Assembly (NCBI RefSeq): GCF_033100135.1
Contig: NZ_CP136920.1
Coordinates: 1,054,001-1,118,000 of the forward strand
Origin: Rubellicoccus peritrichatus
Lineage (GTDB): Bacteria; Verrucomicrobiota; Verrucomicrobiia; Opitutales; Cerasicoccaceae
Length of the DNA: 64,000 bases
Reading direction: 5' to 3'
Shown here: positions 11,052 through 19,948 of the stretch, piece by piece
Layout: each line of letters begins with the position of its first letter
Position numbering within the stretch: the stretch's first letter is position 1
The notes under the pieces: generated by a model
What the model saw: the letters and a program-made list of their open reading frames with translations, nothing else
Told to the model about the DNA's origin: nothing
Database searches by the model: none
Position numbers and translations under genes: made by a program

Positions 11052-11945
11052 TTACCAGTCTTTGCGCTTACCTTCCTCGTCTTGTCTGTATTTTCTTGGA
11101 CCATAGCCTGATACTGGAAGTTTCTTTTCGCCGTCCTTCATGGAGTCAAGCAATCTACGCGCCTGTTCGCGTGACATAACGCCGAGTTGAATGACTTCAC
11201 GTTCCTCTCCAGTCGCTTCATCTTCTTTGCCTTCCTTTGCGGCTTGGGCGGCAGCCATTTCTGCCGCTTTCTGAGCGTCTTCTTCGCTAAGTTTCATTCC
11301 CTCTTCGCCTTCTTCTCCCTGTTCTTCGCTGCTTTGTTCCTGTCCAGCGTTTTGTTGTTCGGCTTCGCCCTTCTGCTCCTCGTCATTTTTCTCAGCCTCG
11401 TTTTCCTGACCTTCCTGCTCTTCACCTTCTTGTTCTTCCTGAGATTCCTCGCTGCCTTCGCCTGATTCTTCCTCAGACTGATTTTCTTCTTCTTCAGCTC
11501 CTTCCTCAGACTGTTGATCTTCCGATTGCTGGTTTTCGGAATTCTGCTGGTCCTGATTTTCCTGCGACTCGTTTTGGTTCTGTTGCTGGTTTTGTTGTGA
11601 CTGATCTTGCTGACCCTGGTCACCACTTTCATTCTGCTGCTGGCTTTGGTCGCTATTCTGCTGTTGCTGATCTTGATTCTGCTGGTCCTGGTTTTGCTCC
11701 TGGTCTTGTTGATCCTGCTGATCTTCCTGTGGTGGATTTTCAAACAGCTCTTTGAGCTTCAGTAGTTCCGCATTTTCTGGGAAATAATTCAGACCCAGCT
11801 CGATTTCCATCTTGGCCTTCTCCGTGTCACCAGTGACGTAATTGGTGATGCCTTTATTGGCAAACTCACGCGGTTGGCGTAACTGAGCCAAACAAGTGAT
11901 GGCGGTAGAGACCAGTATGGCAAAAAATATTAGTAAATGCTTCAT
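11052..11945 (-). CDS. batC: BatC-like protein with extreme Q/E-rich region
   Basis: 297-residue protein. It has a signal peptide (to about residue 20, CLAQL), a single TPR-like unit (NKGITNYVTGDTEKAKMEIE), then some 165 residues made almost only of Gln, Glu, Asp, Asn, Ser and Gly. It ends in an ordered segment with SREQARRLLDSMKDGEKKLP and KRKDW, which is characteristic of BatC C-termini. The low-complexity stretch must be disordered and highly acidic. Its ATG overlaps the batB stop by 4 nt. Assignment rests on the C-terminal motif and position between batB and batD. Confidence 0.8.
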   Translation of the reverse strand: MKHLLIFFAILVSTAITCLAQLRQPREFANKGITNYVTGDTEKAKMEIELGLNYFPENAELLKLKELFENPPQEDQQDQQDQEQNQDQQNQDQQQQNSDQSQQQNESGDQGQQDQSQQNQQQNQNESQENQDQQNSENQQSEDQQSEEGAEEEENQSEEESGEGSEESQEEQEGEEQEGQENEAEKNDEEQKGEAEQQNAGQEQSSEEQGEEGEEGMKLSEEDAQKAAEMAAAQAAKEGKEDEATGEEREVIQLGVMSREQARRLLDSMKDGEKKLPVSGYGPRKYRQDEEGKRKDW

Positions 11946-13906
11946 TGGTTTCTTAGCTCGCTGAGTTTCTGAAAGACTTGCTTTAAACGATCGAGTTTAT
12001 CTTTGAAGACCCATGAAGTCGGATCTTCTTCGCTCGTTTTATTTAAAATTTCAAAAGCCTGACCGAAGTCGGCTTGCTGAATGAGAGCATCTGCTCTGGC
12101 TTCCTGTGCCAGGACAAATTCAGATGGCCGCTTTAACTTTTCGCTGAGTTCCTTCAGGGATTCAATCATCCCTTTTGATTCTTCTTTAAAGCGGTCGATT
12201 TCCTTCAATGCGAGCTGTTGGGGTGCTACCTTGTTTTTAACAAACTCGAGATTGTGCTCGGCATCGGTCATAGGAAAGAGCTCGGCGGCGCTTTGATAAC
12301 TATCAACAGCTTTTTGCCAAAGCGGTATGGCTTTGGTCCAATCGGCTACATTGATTTTTCCATCCATGCCTTCAACTCCTTCAATCACACTATCCAATTT
12401 GACACCGGCTTCATACCGCACTTTGGGTTCGGCGTTAATCAGTTGTTCGCCTTCCGTTTTGAGTGTGAATACCTGGTCCAATAGTTGATTAAGCTCCATC
12501 GCGACATCAGCTGGAGTGGATTCCGAATCCGCAACCATGGCCTGGCCTTCGCGATAGTAACTGTTTCCGAGATTATAAAAGGCGTCGGCTTGTAGTTCGA
12601 GATCAGGTGTCTCAAGTGCCTTTTCGTAAGCAATGGCCGCAGCGACGTAATCGCCATCTTTGTAGAGTGTGTTTCCGTGATTGTAATTAAGACGCGCGTC
12701 CTCCAGACGAATCAGACGCTCTGATTCGTCCTCTTCAACGGGTTCCTCTGTTGCACCGGTAACGGGCTCTTCGCTTTCAACAGGTTCTAGTTCAGTGTTT
12801 GTCGCTGGGACTTCCTGTGCTTCCACGTCCTGCGTCATTAATGCGAGCCCCATTGCCCCAAACAGAACGGAAAGGTTCATTGCATTACTCATACGCCTGC
12901 GGAGAAAACGTCGGCGTGTTCCAATTAATGGTTCCCAGGCGAGGAGTAATATTGCGAGCCCCAGTGGCCATTGAAAACGCTCGATGCCACTCTGCTCCAG
13001 CTGTGCGGCCAGCTCTTGTTCAGGTATGCTTTCGAGTCCGGCTTCGTAAACTTGTTCAAGACCATAGCCGGTCGGACCAAGTGGAACATAAAAGCCATTG
13101 GTCACTTCTGCGATCGCGCTCAGGGTGGTTTCGTCAAGTTTGGTTAGAACAGCTTTGCCGTCGCTGTCGCGTAAATTGCCAAGTTGCCCCCGGCGATTGC
13201 GAATCGGGATAATGGCACCTTCCGGAGTTCCAACGCCGACGGAATAAATAGTGACCCCGTTTTCAGCTGCCTCTTCTGCCCGTTTGATTCCAGACTCTTC
13301 CAGGTCCTCGCCATCAGTAATCATGACAATGATTTTGTAATTATTGTCATCCTGAAACGCGCTTTCGGATTCATTGATTGCGCGGGCAATATCGGTACCA
13401 CCCGTAGCGATGATTTCTGTATCGACCGCTTCGAGGCTTTGTCTGAAAGCATTGTAATCAAGAGTCAGTGGGCACTGAAGAAAAGCTTCTCCGGCAAAGG
13501 CGACGAGGCCGACACGGTCACCTTCCAGCTCTTCAATAAAATCGAGTATGGCGAACTTGGCGCGGTCCAGGCGGTTTGGTTTGATGTCCTGCGCCAGCAT
13601 GCTGCGCGATGCGTCCAAGGCAAAGAGAATATCAATACCTTTGGTCTTCGTTTCTTTCCAGTCGTAACCGATAATCGGTCGAGCCAGTGCGATAACCAGA
13701 GCAATAATGCCAAACACGATAAGGCCTCGCTTCAGCTTGTTGCGCGCTGCCGAGTATGACTCCAGAAGATTCCTAACCAAACGGTCTGAGGCAAATTTCC
13801 TGACGAGTTCCTTGCGGCTACGACTATTGGTGTAGAAGAGAAGACCAATTACGGTCAGTGCTACAGGGATGGCGAGAAGCCAGAGTATTTGTCCGAACTC
13901 GACCAT
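11942..13906 (-). CDS. batB: BatB-like VWA protein with TPR extension
   Basis: 654 residues: two N-terminal membrane helices (about 7-25 and 60-78), a von Willebrand factor A domain at roughly 90-290 with intact MIDAS motifs (DASRSM, threonine in ATGGTDIA, aspartate in MITDGEDLEESG), a helix near 315-330, a further hydrophobic segment, then an acidic linker and TPR repeats (YNHGNTLYKDGDYVAAAIAY, FYNLGNSYY). The TPR half corresponds to what is often a separate BatC protein, so this looks like a BatB-BatC-type fusion. Its start shares one base with the batA stop. Confidence 0.88.
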   Translation of the reverse strand: MVEFGQILWLLAIPVALTVIGLLFYTNSRSRKELVRKFASDRLVRNLLESYSAARNKLKRGLIVFGIIALVIALARPIIGYDWKETKTKGIDILFALDASRSMLAQDIKPNRLDRAKFAILDFIEELEGDRVGLVAFAGEAFLQCPLTLDYNAFRQSLEAVDTEIIATGGTDIARAINESESAFQDDNNYKIIVMITDGEDLEESGIKRAEEAAENGVTIYSVGVGTPEGAIIPIRNRRGQLGNLRDSDGKAVLTKLDETTLSAIAEVTNGFYVPLGPTGYGLEQVYEAGLESIPEQELAAQLEQSGIERFQWPLGLAILLLAWEPLIGTRRRFLRRRMSNAMNLSVLFGAMGLALMTQDVEAQEVPATNTELEPVESEEPVTGATEEPVEEDESERLIRLEDARLNYNHGNTLYKDGDYVAAAIAYEKALETPDLELQADAFYNLGNSYYREGQAMVADSESTPADVAMELNQLLDQVFTLKTEGEQLINAEPKVRYEAGVKLDSVIEGVEGMDGKINVADWTKAIPLWQKAVDSYQSAAELFPMTDAEHNLEFVKNKVAPQQLALKEIDRFKEESKGMIESLKELSEKLKRPSEFVLAQEARADALIQQADFGQAFEILNKTSEEDPTSWVFKDKLDRLKQVFQKLSELRNQ

Positions 13907-14937
13907 TATGGAACCCTCCTGTAGATTGAGTTACCGAGTAACTGTTCCACCCCGATTAAGCAAAGCCCAAGTAAGGCGGGCCAGATGAAAAGTTCGGTGT
14001 AGTTGGCATAGTGCTTCAACTTCACTTCAGTCTTTTCCAGCTTATCGATTTCTTCGTAAATCTTTTCCAGCTCTTTTGCATCGGTTGCACGGAAGAATTG
14101 CCCGTCTGTAATCGATGCGATTTCCTTTAAGGTTTTCTCATCAATGTTGCTTGGCATGTAGCCATCGACGATTACCTGTCCGGCGCGGTTGGTTATGACA
14201 TTTCCCTGATCGTCCAGTCGCGGCATGGGGACGCGGCCGGTTTTACCTGCTGCGATGGTGTAGACTTTTACATCGAAAGCCTTTGCGGCCTCAGCTGCAG
14301 CAACTGGAGGGATCTGGCCAATGGTTTCTTCACCGTCAGTAAGGAGAATGACAATACGGCTTTTGGCAGGTAGATCGCGTAATCGATTGCTGCTCATTCC
14401 AAGGGCTGCGCCGATGGCTGTTCCGGATTCATCGATTAAACCAATGTGAAGACGCTCAAGATTCCTTAGTAACCAATCGTGATTTAATGTCAGTGGACTG
14501 ACAAGATAAGGTTCCTTTGCAAAAGCGACTAAGCCGATGCGGTCATTTTTTCGTTTCTCAATAAAGTCGGCGATCGTTTCTTTTACGATATCCAGTCGGG
14601 TTGCAATCTCATCCGGTCGCATTAAATCGAGTGCACGCATGGAACCGGAAACATCGACTGCCATGACAATATCAATACCACTGGCTTCGACTTCCGAATG
14701 GCCTTCACCTATTTGTGGCCTGGCCATTGCAATGATCAGTGCGGCCAAGGCAAGTAAGCGAAGCAGGAAAAGAAAACGCCCGGCTGAGCTTCGAGCTTGC
14801 CCTGCAACTTGACGTGCGATCGCAACACTTGAGAATACAAGAGCGGCGCTTTTGCCAGAACGTCCCTTGAGTATAGCCAGAACTGGTAGCGCCAAAAGGA
14901 GCCAAAGAAGTTCGGGGTTGCGAAAGGCGAAATCCAT
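13906..14937 (-). CDS. batA: BatA-like VWA protein
   Basis: 343-residue VWA protein with membrane helices at both ends (near 8-22, 58-72 and 312-330). The MIDAS is complete: AVDVSGSM (DxSxS), ESGTAIG and LLTDGEET. BatA and BatB are paralogues thought to form a membrane complex controlled by a MoxR ATPase. It follows the DUF4381-like gene by 14 nt and is overlapped by batB. Confidence 0.9.
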   Translation of the reverse strand: MDFAFRNPELLWLLLALPVLAILKGRSGKSAALVFSSVAIARQVAGQARSSAGRFLFLLRLLALAALIIAMARPQIGEGHSEVEASGIDIVMAVDVSGSMRALDLMRPDEIATRLDIVKETIADFIEKRKNDRIGLVAFAKEPYLVSPLTLNHDWLLRNLERLHIGLIDESGTAIGAALGMSSNRLRDLPAKSRIVILLTDGEETIGQIPPVAAAEAAKAFDVKVYTIAAGKTGRVPMPRLDDQGNVITNRAGQVIVDGYMPSNIDEKTLKEIASITDGQFFRATDAKELEKIYEEIDKLEKTEVKLKHYANYTELFIWPALLGLCLIGVEQLLGNSIYRRVP

Positions 14938-14951
14938 TCGGAGTTAATCGT

Positions 14952-15530
14952 TTATTTTGATATGGCGGTTGGTTGTGATACTGCGTGGATGCGTTGTGTG
15001 TGAGCTTTCTGAACAAATTCCTTTGCCGTAGAAAGTAACTTGGTGCGTTCTTCTTCGCCAAAGGCATGTCTTGCAAATTTGGCGAGGTCGCAGAGCGCAA
15101 GAAATTCGGCGAGGGTTTCTAGGGCATCTTCAGCAATGCGTTTGTCGACCTTTGCCGTTTCCAGAAACTCTTCAGTCGTTTGCTCGGGAGCGCGTATTCG
15201 AAACGCACCTTCAAGGTAATGTCTCAGGGCATCGGAAACAGCGAAGGAAAACGCTTTGTCGTCTCCGGTTCCCATTTGCATGGAGGCTTCATTCAATTCC
15301 TTTTGAGCCAATTGATAAGGAGTTAGGGGAGGCTCGGGTTTTTTCTTTGAGCCAAAGTAGATAATCAAACCAATGACAATCAATGAGACTATAATTGAGG
15401 GAACTGCCCATTGCCAATTTGCTTCCCAAAAGCTCAGGCCCCGCATGCCACGGATATCCATGATGTCGTCTTCAGCGGCACTAGCCACTGAGGAAAGTGA
15501 TGCTAGGAGAAGTGATAAGATACCCTTCAT
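14952..15530 (-). CDS. DUF4381-like membrane protein of the Bat operon
   Basis: 192 residues: signal-like N-terminus, one strong membrane helix at about 45-65 (VPSIIVSLIVIGLIIYFG), then a basic cytosolic helical domain with PYQLAQKELNEA and SDALRHYLEGAF. Proteins of this shape regularly sit between DUF58 and batA genes; no biochemical function is known to me. It overlaps the DUF58 stop as ATGA. Confidence 0.75.
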   Translation of the reverse strand: MKGILSLLLASLSSVASAAEDDIMDIRGMRGLSFWEANWQWAVPSIIVSLIVIGLIIYFGSKKKPEPPLTPYQLAQKELNEASMQMGTGDDKAFSFAVSDALRHYLEGAFRIRAPEQTTEEFLETAKVDKRIAEDALETLAEFLALCDLAKFARHAFGEEERTKLLSTAKEFVQKAHTQRIHAVSQPTAISK

Positions 15531-16456
15531 CGCCTTCTGCTCCTCCTTTCGAAGAAAAGCCGAAGTGTATTTACGTAAGGTTTATCGGTTGAGATTGGGA
15601 TGACACCGACGCCGTTCTGGCGAAGGCCGCGGTTGAGCATATCAAGACGCCGTTGGTTTTCCTTGGCGTAGGCATTCCTTATTCTGGCGTTGCTGGTATT
15701 GAGCTCAACAATCTGGCCTGTTTCGGAATCTTCTAAAGTTAGAACTCCGACATTGGGCAGTTCTGCTTCACGAGGATCAGAAAGTGTGATGCAGGTAAGG
15801 TCATGTCGCTTGTTTGTCAGCCCAAGTGTTCTGAAGATAGTATCGCCCTGACGGTCTTCAGGATCGGGGAGCTTACCATTCGGGCCTTGTAGAAAGTCGG
15901 TTAATAGAAAGACGATCGCCTTCCGTTTTAGCATGCGATTCAAAGTCTCAAGCGCTTCGACGATATTCGTGCCCTTATTCTTTGGCTCAAAGAAAAGCAT
16001 TTCACGGATGACTCGAAGGATGTGCTGGCGGCCTTTCTTGGGCGGGATGAATGTTTCGACTTGGTCGGTGAAAAGTAAAAGTCCGACTTTGTCATTGTTC
16101 TTGGTGGCTGAGAATGCCAGCACGCTGGCGATCTCAGCTGCCAGCTCGCGTTTCGATTCGTGAGTAGATCCAAATCCGCCGGAGGCCGAAAGATCGACCA
16201 GCAGCATGATTGTCAATTCACGTTCTTCACGGAATTTCTTGATGAACGGCCTGTCCATCTTCGCGGTCACATTCCAGTCAATAGCGCGAACATCATCGCC
16301 CGGTGCATATTCACGGACTTCCTCGAAGTCCATGCCTTGACCCTTAAATACACTGTGATAAGCACCGGTCAGTGAGTCCGTGACGAGTCGGTTGGTGCGG
16401 ATTTCAATTTGCCGCACTTTCTTCAGGATCTCTTTTGTCTTATCACTTTGTTTCAT
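15527..16456 (-). CDS. DUF58 domain protein
   Basis: 309-residue DUF58 protein, the usual partner encoded beside MoxR ATPases. The conserved stretch EVREYAPGDDVRAIDWNVTA is followed by a degenerate VWA-like fold (LLVDLSASG with a DxSxS arrangement). Likely an adaptor between MoxR and the VWA proteins. Start at 16456 is 135 nt after the moxR stop; that gap holds an inverted repeat. Confidence 0.9.
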   Translation of the reverse strand: MKQSDKTKEILKKVRQIEIRTNRLVTDSLTGAYHSVFKGQGMDFEEVREYAPGDDVRAIDWNVTAKMDRPFIKKFREERELTIMLLVDLSASGGFGSTHESKRELAAEIASVLAFSATKNNDKVGLLLFTDQVETFIPPKKGRQHILRVIREMLFFEPKNKGTNIVEALETLNRMLKRKAIVFLLTDFLQGPNGKLPDPEDRQGDTIFRTLGLTNKRHDLTCITLSDPREAELPNVGVLTLEDSETGQIVELNTSNARIRNAYAKENQRRLDMLNRGLRQNGVGVIPISTDKPYVNTLRLFFERRSRRR

Positions 16457-16498
16457 TACAAATAAGCGCCAACCTCTCTAATTTTTAACCACAGAATT

Positions 16499-16568
16499 CA
16501 CAGAAAACACAAAAGGCAGTTGTCCTGGTTTTGAGTAACTGGAGCACATTACTTTTGTGTATTTTGTG
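16499..16568. repeat. Imperfect inverted repeat between moxR and DUF58 gene
   Basis: Two 17-nt arms (CACAGAAAACACAAAAG at 16499-16515 and CTTTTGTGTATTTTGTG at 16552-16568) match at 15 of 17 positions around a 36-nt spacer. The left arm is preceded by another CACAGAATT-type unit. It sits inside an operon, so if it forms in RNA it could set the relative level of moxR against the downstream bat genes. Confidence 0.55.
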
Positions 16569-16591
16569 CTTAATGATTTATCTGGCAACGC

Positions 16592-17581
16592 TCAAGGAAC
16601 TGGAACCGTTTCGAAGATTTTTTGTACTAGGTCTTCGCTCGTCATATCTTCAGCCTCAGCCTCATAACTCGCTATGACACGATGGCGGAGAACATCTAGC
16701 CCGATGGTTTTGACGTCCTGTGGTGTGACATAACCACGGCCCTGCAGAAACGCCCAGGCTTTGGATGCGAGAGTTAAGGCTATGGTCGCACGCGGGCTTC
16801 CGCCGAATTGTATGAAGTTATCCAGTTGCAGGCCGTAATCACTTGGCTTACGGGTCGCGAAGACGATGTCGACGATGTAATCTTTAATCTTATCATCGAC
16901 GTAAATTTCATCAACGACCTTACGTGCTTCCAGAATGGTTTGCGGTGTAATGATACCTTTAACTTCAGTCTTCGGAGCTGTTGATGCCATGGACTCCAGA
17001 ATCAGTCGCTCTTCCTTTTTGTTCGGATAGCCAACATTCAGCTTGAGCATGAAGCGGTCGACTTGTGCTTCCGGCAGGGGATACGTTCCTTCCTGATCGA
17101 TCGGATTTTCCGTTGCCAGAACAAGAAAAGGTGCGGGCAACTGATAAGTCTCGTCTCCGAGAGTGACTTGCCGTTCCTGCATCGCTTCGAGCAAGGCACT
17201 TTGAACCTTGGCAGGAGCACGGTTGATTTCATCAGCAAGGATGAGGTTGGCAAAGACCGGACCTTGCTTGGTGTAGAACTCCGCCTCTTTGGGATTATAG
17301 ATCAGCGTTCCGACAATGTCGGCTGGCAGCAAATCCGGTGTGAATTGAATACGCGAAAAGTCGGCCTGGATGGTCGACGCCAGCGTTCGAACACTCAGGG
17401 TTTTAGCCAGACCAGGGACGCCTTCCAAAAGAACGTGCCCATTGGCCAGCAGGCCGACAATCAAACGTTCGACCAGATAATCCTGTCCAACGATGACTTT
17501 TCCGATTTCTTCCCGAAGCAAGGGAACCCATGAGGCTGCTTCTTTGACTTTCTCGTTATTTTCGGTGATGGTGGCAGACAT
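16592..17581 (-). CDS. moxR: MoxR-family AAA+ ATPase
   Basis: 329-residue MoxR (AAA_3) ATPase with Walker A GVPGLAKT, Walker B and following sequence LILADEINRAPAKVQSALLE, the QERQVTLG loop and sensor region FLVLATENPIDQEGTYPLPE. MoxR proteins act as chaperone-like regulators of VWA partners, which here are encoded directly downstream. First gene of the eight-gene Bat operon; upstream 17582-17748 should hold the promoter. Confidence 0.95.
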   Translation of the reverse strand: MSATITENNEKVKEAASWVPLLREEIGKVIVGQDYLVERLIVGLLANGHVLLEGVPGLAKTLSVRTLASTIQADFSRIQFTPDLLPADIVGTLIYNPKEAEFYTKQGPVFANLILADEINRAPAKVQSALLEAMQERQVTLGDETYQLPAPFLVLATENPIDQEGTYPLPEAQVDRFMLKLNVGYPNKKEERLILESMASTAPKTEVKGIITPQTILEARKVVDEIYVDDKIKDYIVDIVFATRKPSDYGLQLDNFIQFGGSPRATIALTLASKAWAFLQGRGYVTPQDVKTIGLDVLRHRVIASYEAEAEDMTSEDLVQKIFETVPVP

Positions 17582-17748
17582 GTTTGGTGCTACGATTTAA
17601 GTTTTAAACTATGCTAAACCTCTTAAAATGACCAGGTTCTGTAATCAAGGTTTCATTTTAGGAGAACTTTTTCCGGACTTTATTTCCACTTTTTCCAAGA
17701 GGTTACCTAAAAAGTAGCCAAGCGGAAATGGATCGACTATTTAATCAC

Positions 17749-18234
17749 TCACCGATTCTTGCGAATCGAAAAGAGTGAGCCGGCCAGCCAACTATCCGTC
17801 TCACGTAAACGGAGGCTTATCTCCCGGGCCAGATTCAGCAGTATGATGGAAAAGGCGCGTAGATCTTCGCCGGTGGCCTGATGAATTGAAATGCTCGGTA
17901 GACTCAGGACTTGCACGCTATCACGGGCTCGGACTGTGGCTGAGCGGGGATGCTTGTCCACCAGTTCCATTTCTCCAAAAGTTTCGCCCGCTTTTAAAGT
18001 CGCAATTGTTTCGAAGGAGATACCGTCCTTGGCCAGGACTTTCTTCTCCACCGATGCGGTGCCTTCAACCATGAGGTAAAGCCGGTCACCGGATTCCCCT
18101 TCGTTGATGATGATTTCGCCCGGGGCAAAGACTTCCTGGTCCAGATATTCTGTGAACTTCCGGAGGTCCTGATCCGGGATACCAGCAAAGAGATCGGATG
18201 TGCGGAGGACTTCAAGGGTGTCAGAAGTAGCCAT
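17749..18234 (-). CDS. Cyclic nucleotide-binding domain protein
   Basis: 161-residue stand-alone cNMP-binding (CAP_ED) domain. The beta-barrel motif GEIIINEGESGDRLYLMVEG and the phosphate-binding cassette GETFGEMELVDKHPRSATV are intact. No helix-turn-helix follows, so it is not a Crp-type transcription factor by itself; the tail is a short helix (LLNLAREISLRLRETD). The ATG at 18234 is preferred to a TTG four codons upstream. Which ligand it binds cannot be told from sequence alone. Confidence 0.85.
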   Translation of the reverse strand: MATSDTLEVLRTSDLFAGIPDQDLRKFTEYLDQEVFAPGEIIINEGESGDRLYLMVEGTASVEKKVLAKDGISFETIATLKAGETFGEMELVDKHPRSATVRARDSVQVLSLPSISIHQATGEDLRAFSIILLNLAREISLRLRETDSWLAGSLFSIRKNR

Positions 18235-18324
18235 GGCATAATTCAATAGTCATGAGGTGCCACCTGACAATGCTTTTTCACTTACGACTTTGACCTGAGT
18301 TCCAAATCGCACAATTTATCAGCC

Positions 18325-18786
18325 ATGCAGACCGAAAAGCTCTCGATCTGGTGGTGGCTCAAATTGGTTTTGAATACTTTGCTGATTGGTATAGTCATTT
18401 ATCTGGGTCTGTCCGGTGATATTGAGCCGAGTTCTTTCTTGGTCCTGATGGGGCAGTTCCTTGTTTTGTTTGGTGCAGTGGTCAATCTGAGCCATTATCT
18501 TATATTGAAGCGTGCGGCTGGCGGACTCCAACGTCCCGGACAGCTTGTCACCAGGGGCGGGCTATTACCCTGGGTGCGGCATCCAATGTATTTTGGTGAG
18601 GTATTTCTCGTGGTTGGTCTGGTTATGATCAGTGCCCACTGGATAGCCCTACTTCTGGCTGTAATCTCGATCACATCGATGGTTATGCTTTGTCAATCGG
18701 AAGACCAAGCCATGGCCCGGCGTTTTCCTGATCAGCATAATGCCTGGAAAAGGCACTCAAGGATGCTTGTGCCATTTGTCTTTTAG
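18325..18786 (+). CDS. PEMT/ICMT-family membrane methyltransferase
   Basis: 153-residue integral membrane protein with four hydrophobic segments (about 10-28, 36-56, 85-105 and 108-122). The C-terminal signature GLLPWVRHPMYFGE, with a later acidic/Arg patch (SEDQAMARRFPDQHNAWKRH), is that of the isoprenylcysteine/phospholipid methyltransferase superfamily. Substrate unknown. Divergent from the cNMP-binding gene. Confidence 0.7.
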   Translation: MQTEKLSIWWWLKLVLNTLLIGIVIYLGLSGDIEPSSFLVLMGQFLVLFGAVVNLSHYLILKRAAGGLQRPGQLVTRGGLLPWVRHPMYFGEVFLVVGLVMISAHWIALLLAVISITSMVMLCQSEDQAMARRFPDQHNAWKRHSRMLVPFVF

Positions 18787-18809
18787 GCTGCCTTGTTCGC
18801 ACAGCAATT

Positions 18810-18932
18810 TTTTGACAGAATTTACGGAATTAAAGGAATTTATCTCGATTCAATAGTGCGAGGCTGGATCCATAAGACGTCATCTTGATTCATAGTAATC
18901 AAATTCTGTTAATTCCGTAAATTCTGTCAAAA
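18810..18932. repeat. ACRGAATTW palindromic repeat, copy A (long-spacer form)
   Basis: Left arm at 18810-18841 and right arm at 18901-18932 are inverted copies matching at 30 of 32 positions, each built of 9-nt units of the form ACRGAATTW after a TTTTG leader. This copy has a ~59-nt unrelated spacer, whereas copies B-D have a spacer of only a few bases. The sequence GCGTCAC follows the right arm, as in copies B and C (CGTCAC). Intergenic between two plus-strand genes. Confidence 0.85.
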
Positions 18933-19005
18933 TGGCGTCACGGGATTCATTTTTTCTGTGAATCCTGTATTGCCCTCATGGTGAAAGCTCGGCAAAAGCA
19001 GCGAC

Positions 19006-19845
19006 ATGAAGTTTTCGAAATACCATGCCCTTGGGAATGACTATCTGGTTCTCGATCCAGCTGATGCGCCACAGATGCCGAATCCAGCTGAGGTTGAGCG
19101 CATTTGCCACCGTAATTTCGGGCTGGGGTCAGACGGTATTTTGTATGGTCCCCTCAAGACTGAAAAAGCTGATTTTGGTCTGCAAATCTGGAACCCAGAC
19201 GGAAGTGAGGCTGAAAAGAGTGGCAATGGCTTGCGTATTTTCGCACGTTACCTTCACGACATAGGGAGTGTCGGTTCGGATTCATTCACGGTTGAGACGC
19301 TTGGCGGGATTGTTACCTGCCAGGTGATGGACCCGCTGGGTCAAATCGAAGTCGAGATGGGCCGTGTCAGTTTCCGTAGCGATGTCATTCCGGTAACTGG
19401 CGAGCCGCGAGAGGTGATCAACGAGACAGTCGAGGTTGCTGGTAGGGAGCTGACTTACTGTGCCGCGACCATCGGAAATCCGCATGTGGTTTTTCCAATG
19501 GAGTCGGTTTCCAAAGAACTGGCTTGTGAGATTGGTCCTGTCATCGAAAACCTGACCGAACGTTTTCCAAACCGGACAAACCTTCAGCTGCTTCAGGTGT
19601 TGGATCGCAATAACATTAAAATCGAAATCTGGGAGCGTGGTGCAGGTTACACCCTGGCTTCCGGAAGCAGTAGCAGTGCGGCAGCTGCCGTTGCTTACAA
19701 GCTTGGCCTTTGCGATGGGGACATCACGGTGCATTGCCCTGGAGGCGATATCGGCATCAAAATCTCACCGGATTACGATATCTTCATGACGGGTCCTGCC
19801 ACTCGGGTCGGCGATTTCGAAATGAGCGACGAAGTGCTGGGCTGA
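19006..19845 (+). CDS. DapF-fold protein lacking both catalytic cysteines
   Basis: 279 residues, the normal length for diaminopimelate epimerase, which interconverts LL- and meso-diaminopimelate for lysine and peptidoglycan synthesis. Family motifs are present throughout: NDYLVLDP, GSDGILYGP, IWNPDGSEAEKSGNGLRIFA, TIGNPHVVFP, FPNRTNLQ, IWERGAGYTLASGSSSSAAA. However, the two cysteines that act as acid and base in DapF (QCGNG and LACGTG motifs) are Ser72 and Ser219 here. The flanking His and Glu positions are kept. Either a changed epimerase or a paralogue with another substrate; a standard dapF may be elsewhere. Automated annotation would call it dapF. Confidence 0.8.
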   Translation: MKFSKYHALGNDYLVLDPADAPQMPNPAEVERICHRNFGLGSDGILYGPLKTEKADFGLQIWNPDGSEAEKSGNGLRIFARYLHDIGSVGSDSFTVETLGGIVTCQVMDPLGQIEVEMGRVSFRSDVIPVTGEPREVINETVEVAGRELTYCAATIGNPHVVFPMESVSKELACEIGPVIENLTERFPNRTNLQLLQVLDRNNIKIEIWERGAGYTLASGSSSSAAAAVAYKLGLCDGDITVHCPGGDIGIKISPDYDIFMTGPATRVGDFEMSDEVLG

Positions 19846-19948
19846 CGTTTTTTCAGCGACATATTGAGCGTTCCAGACAGCTTGTACAAGACGCCGGTAC
19901 CGCCTAAAAATCGCTCTGAAAGTGCTCTAGGAGTTTCCTGATATTTGG

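Noticed and set aside
11187-11465. Hydrophobic frame antisense to the Q/E-rich tract
   Set aside because: Its Phe/Leu richness is simply the complement of Gln/Glu codons in the batC-like gene.
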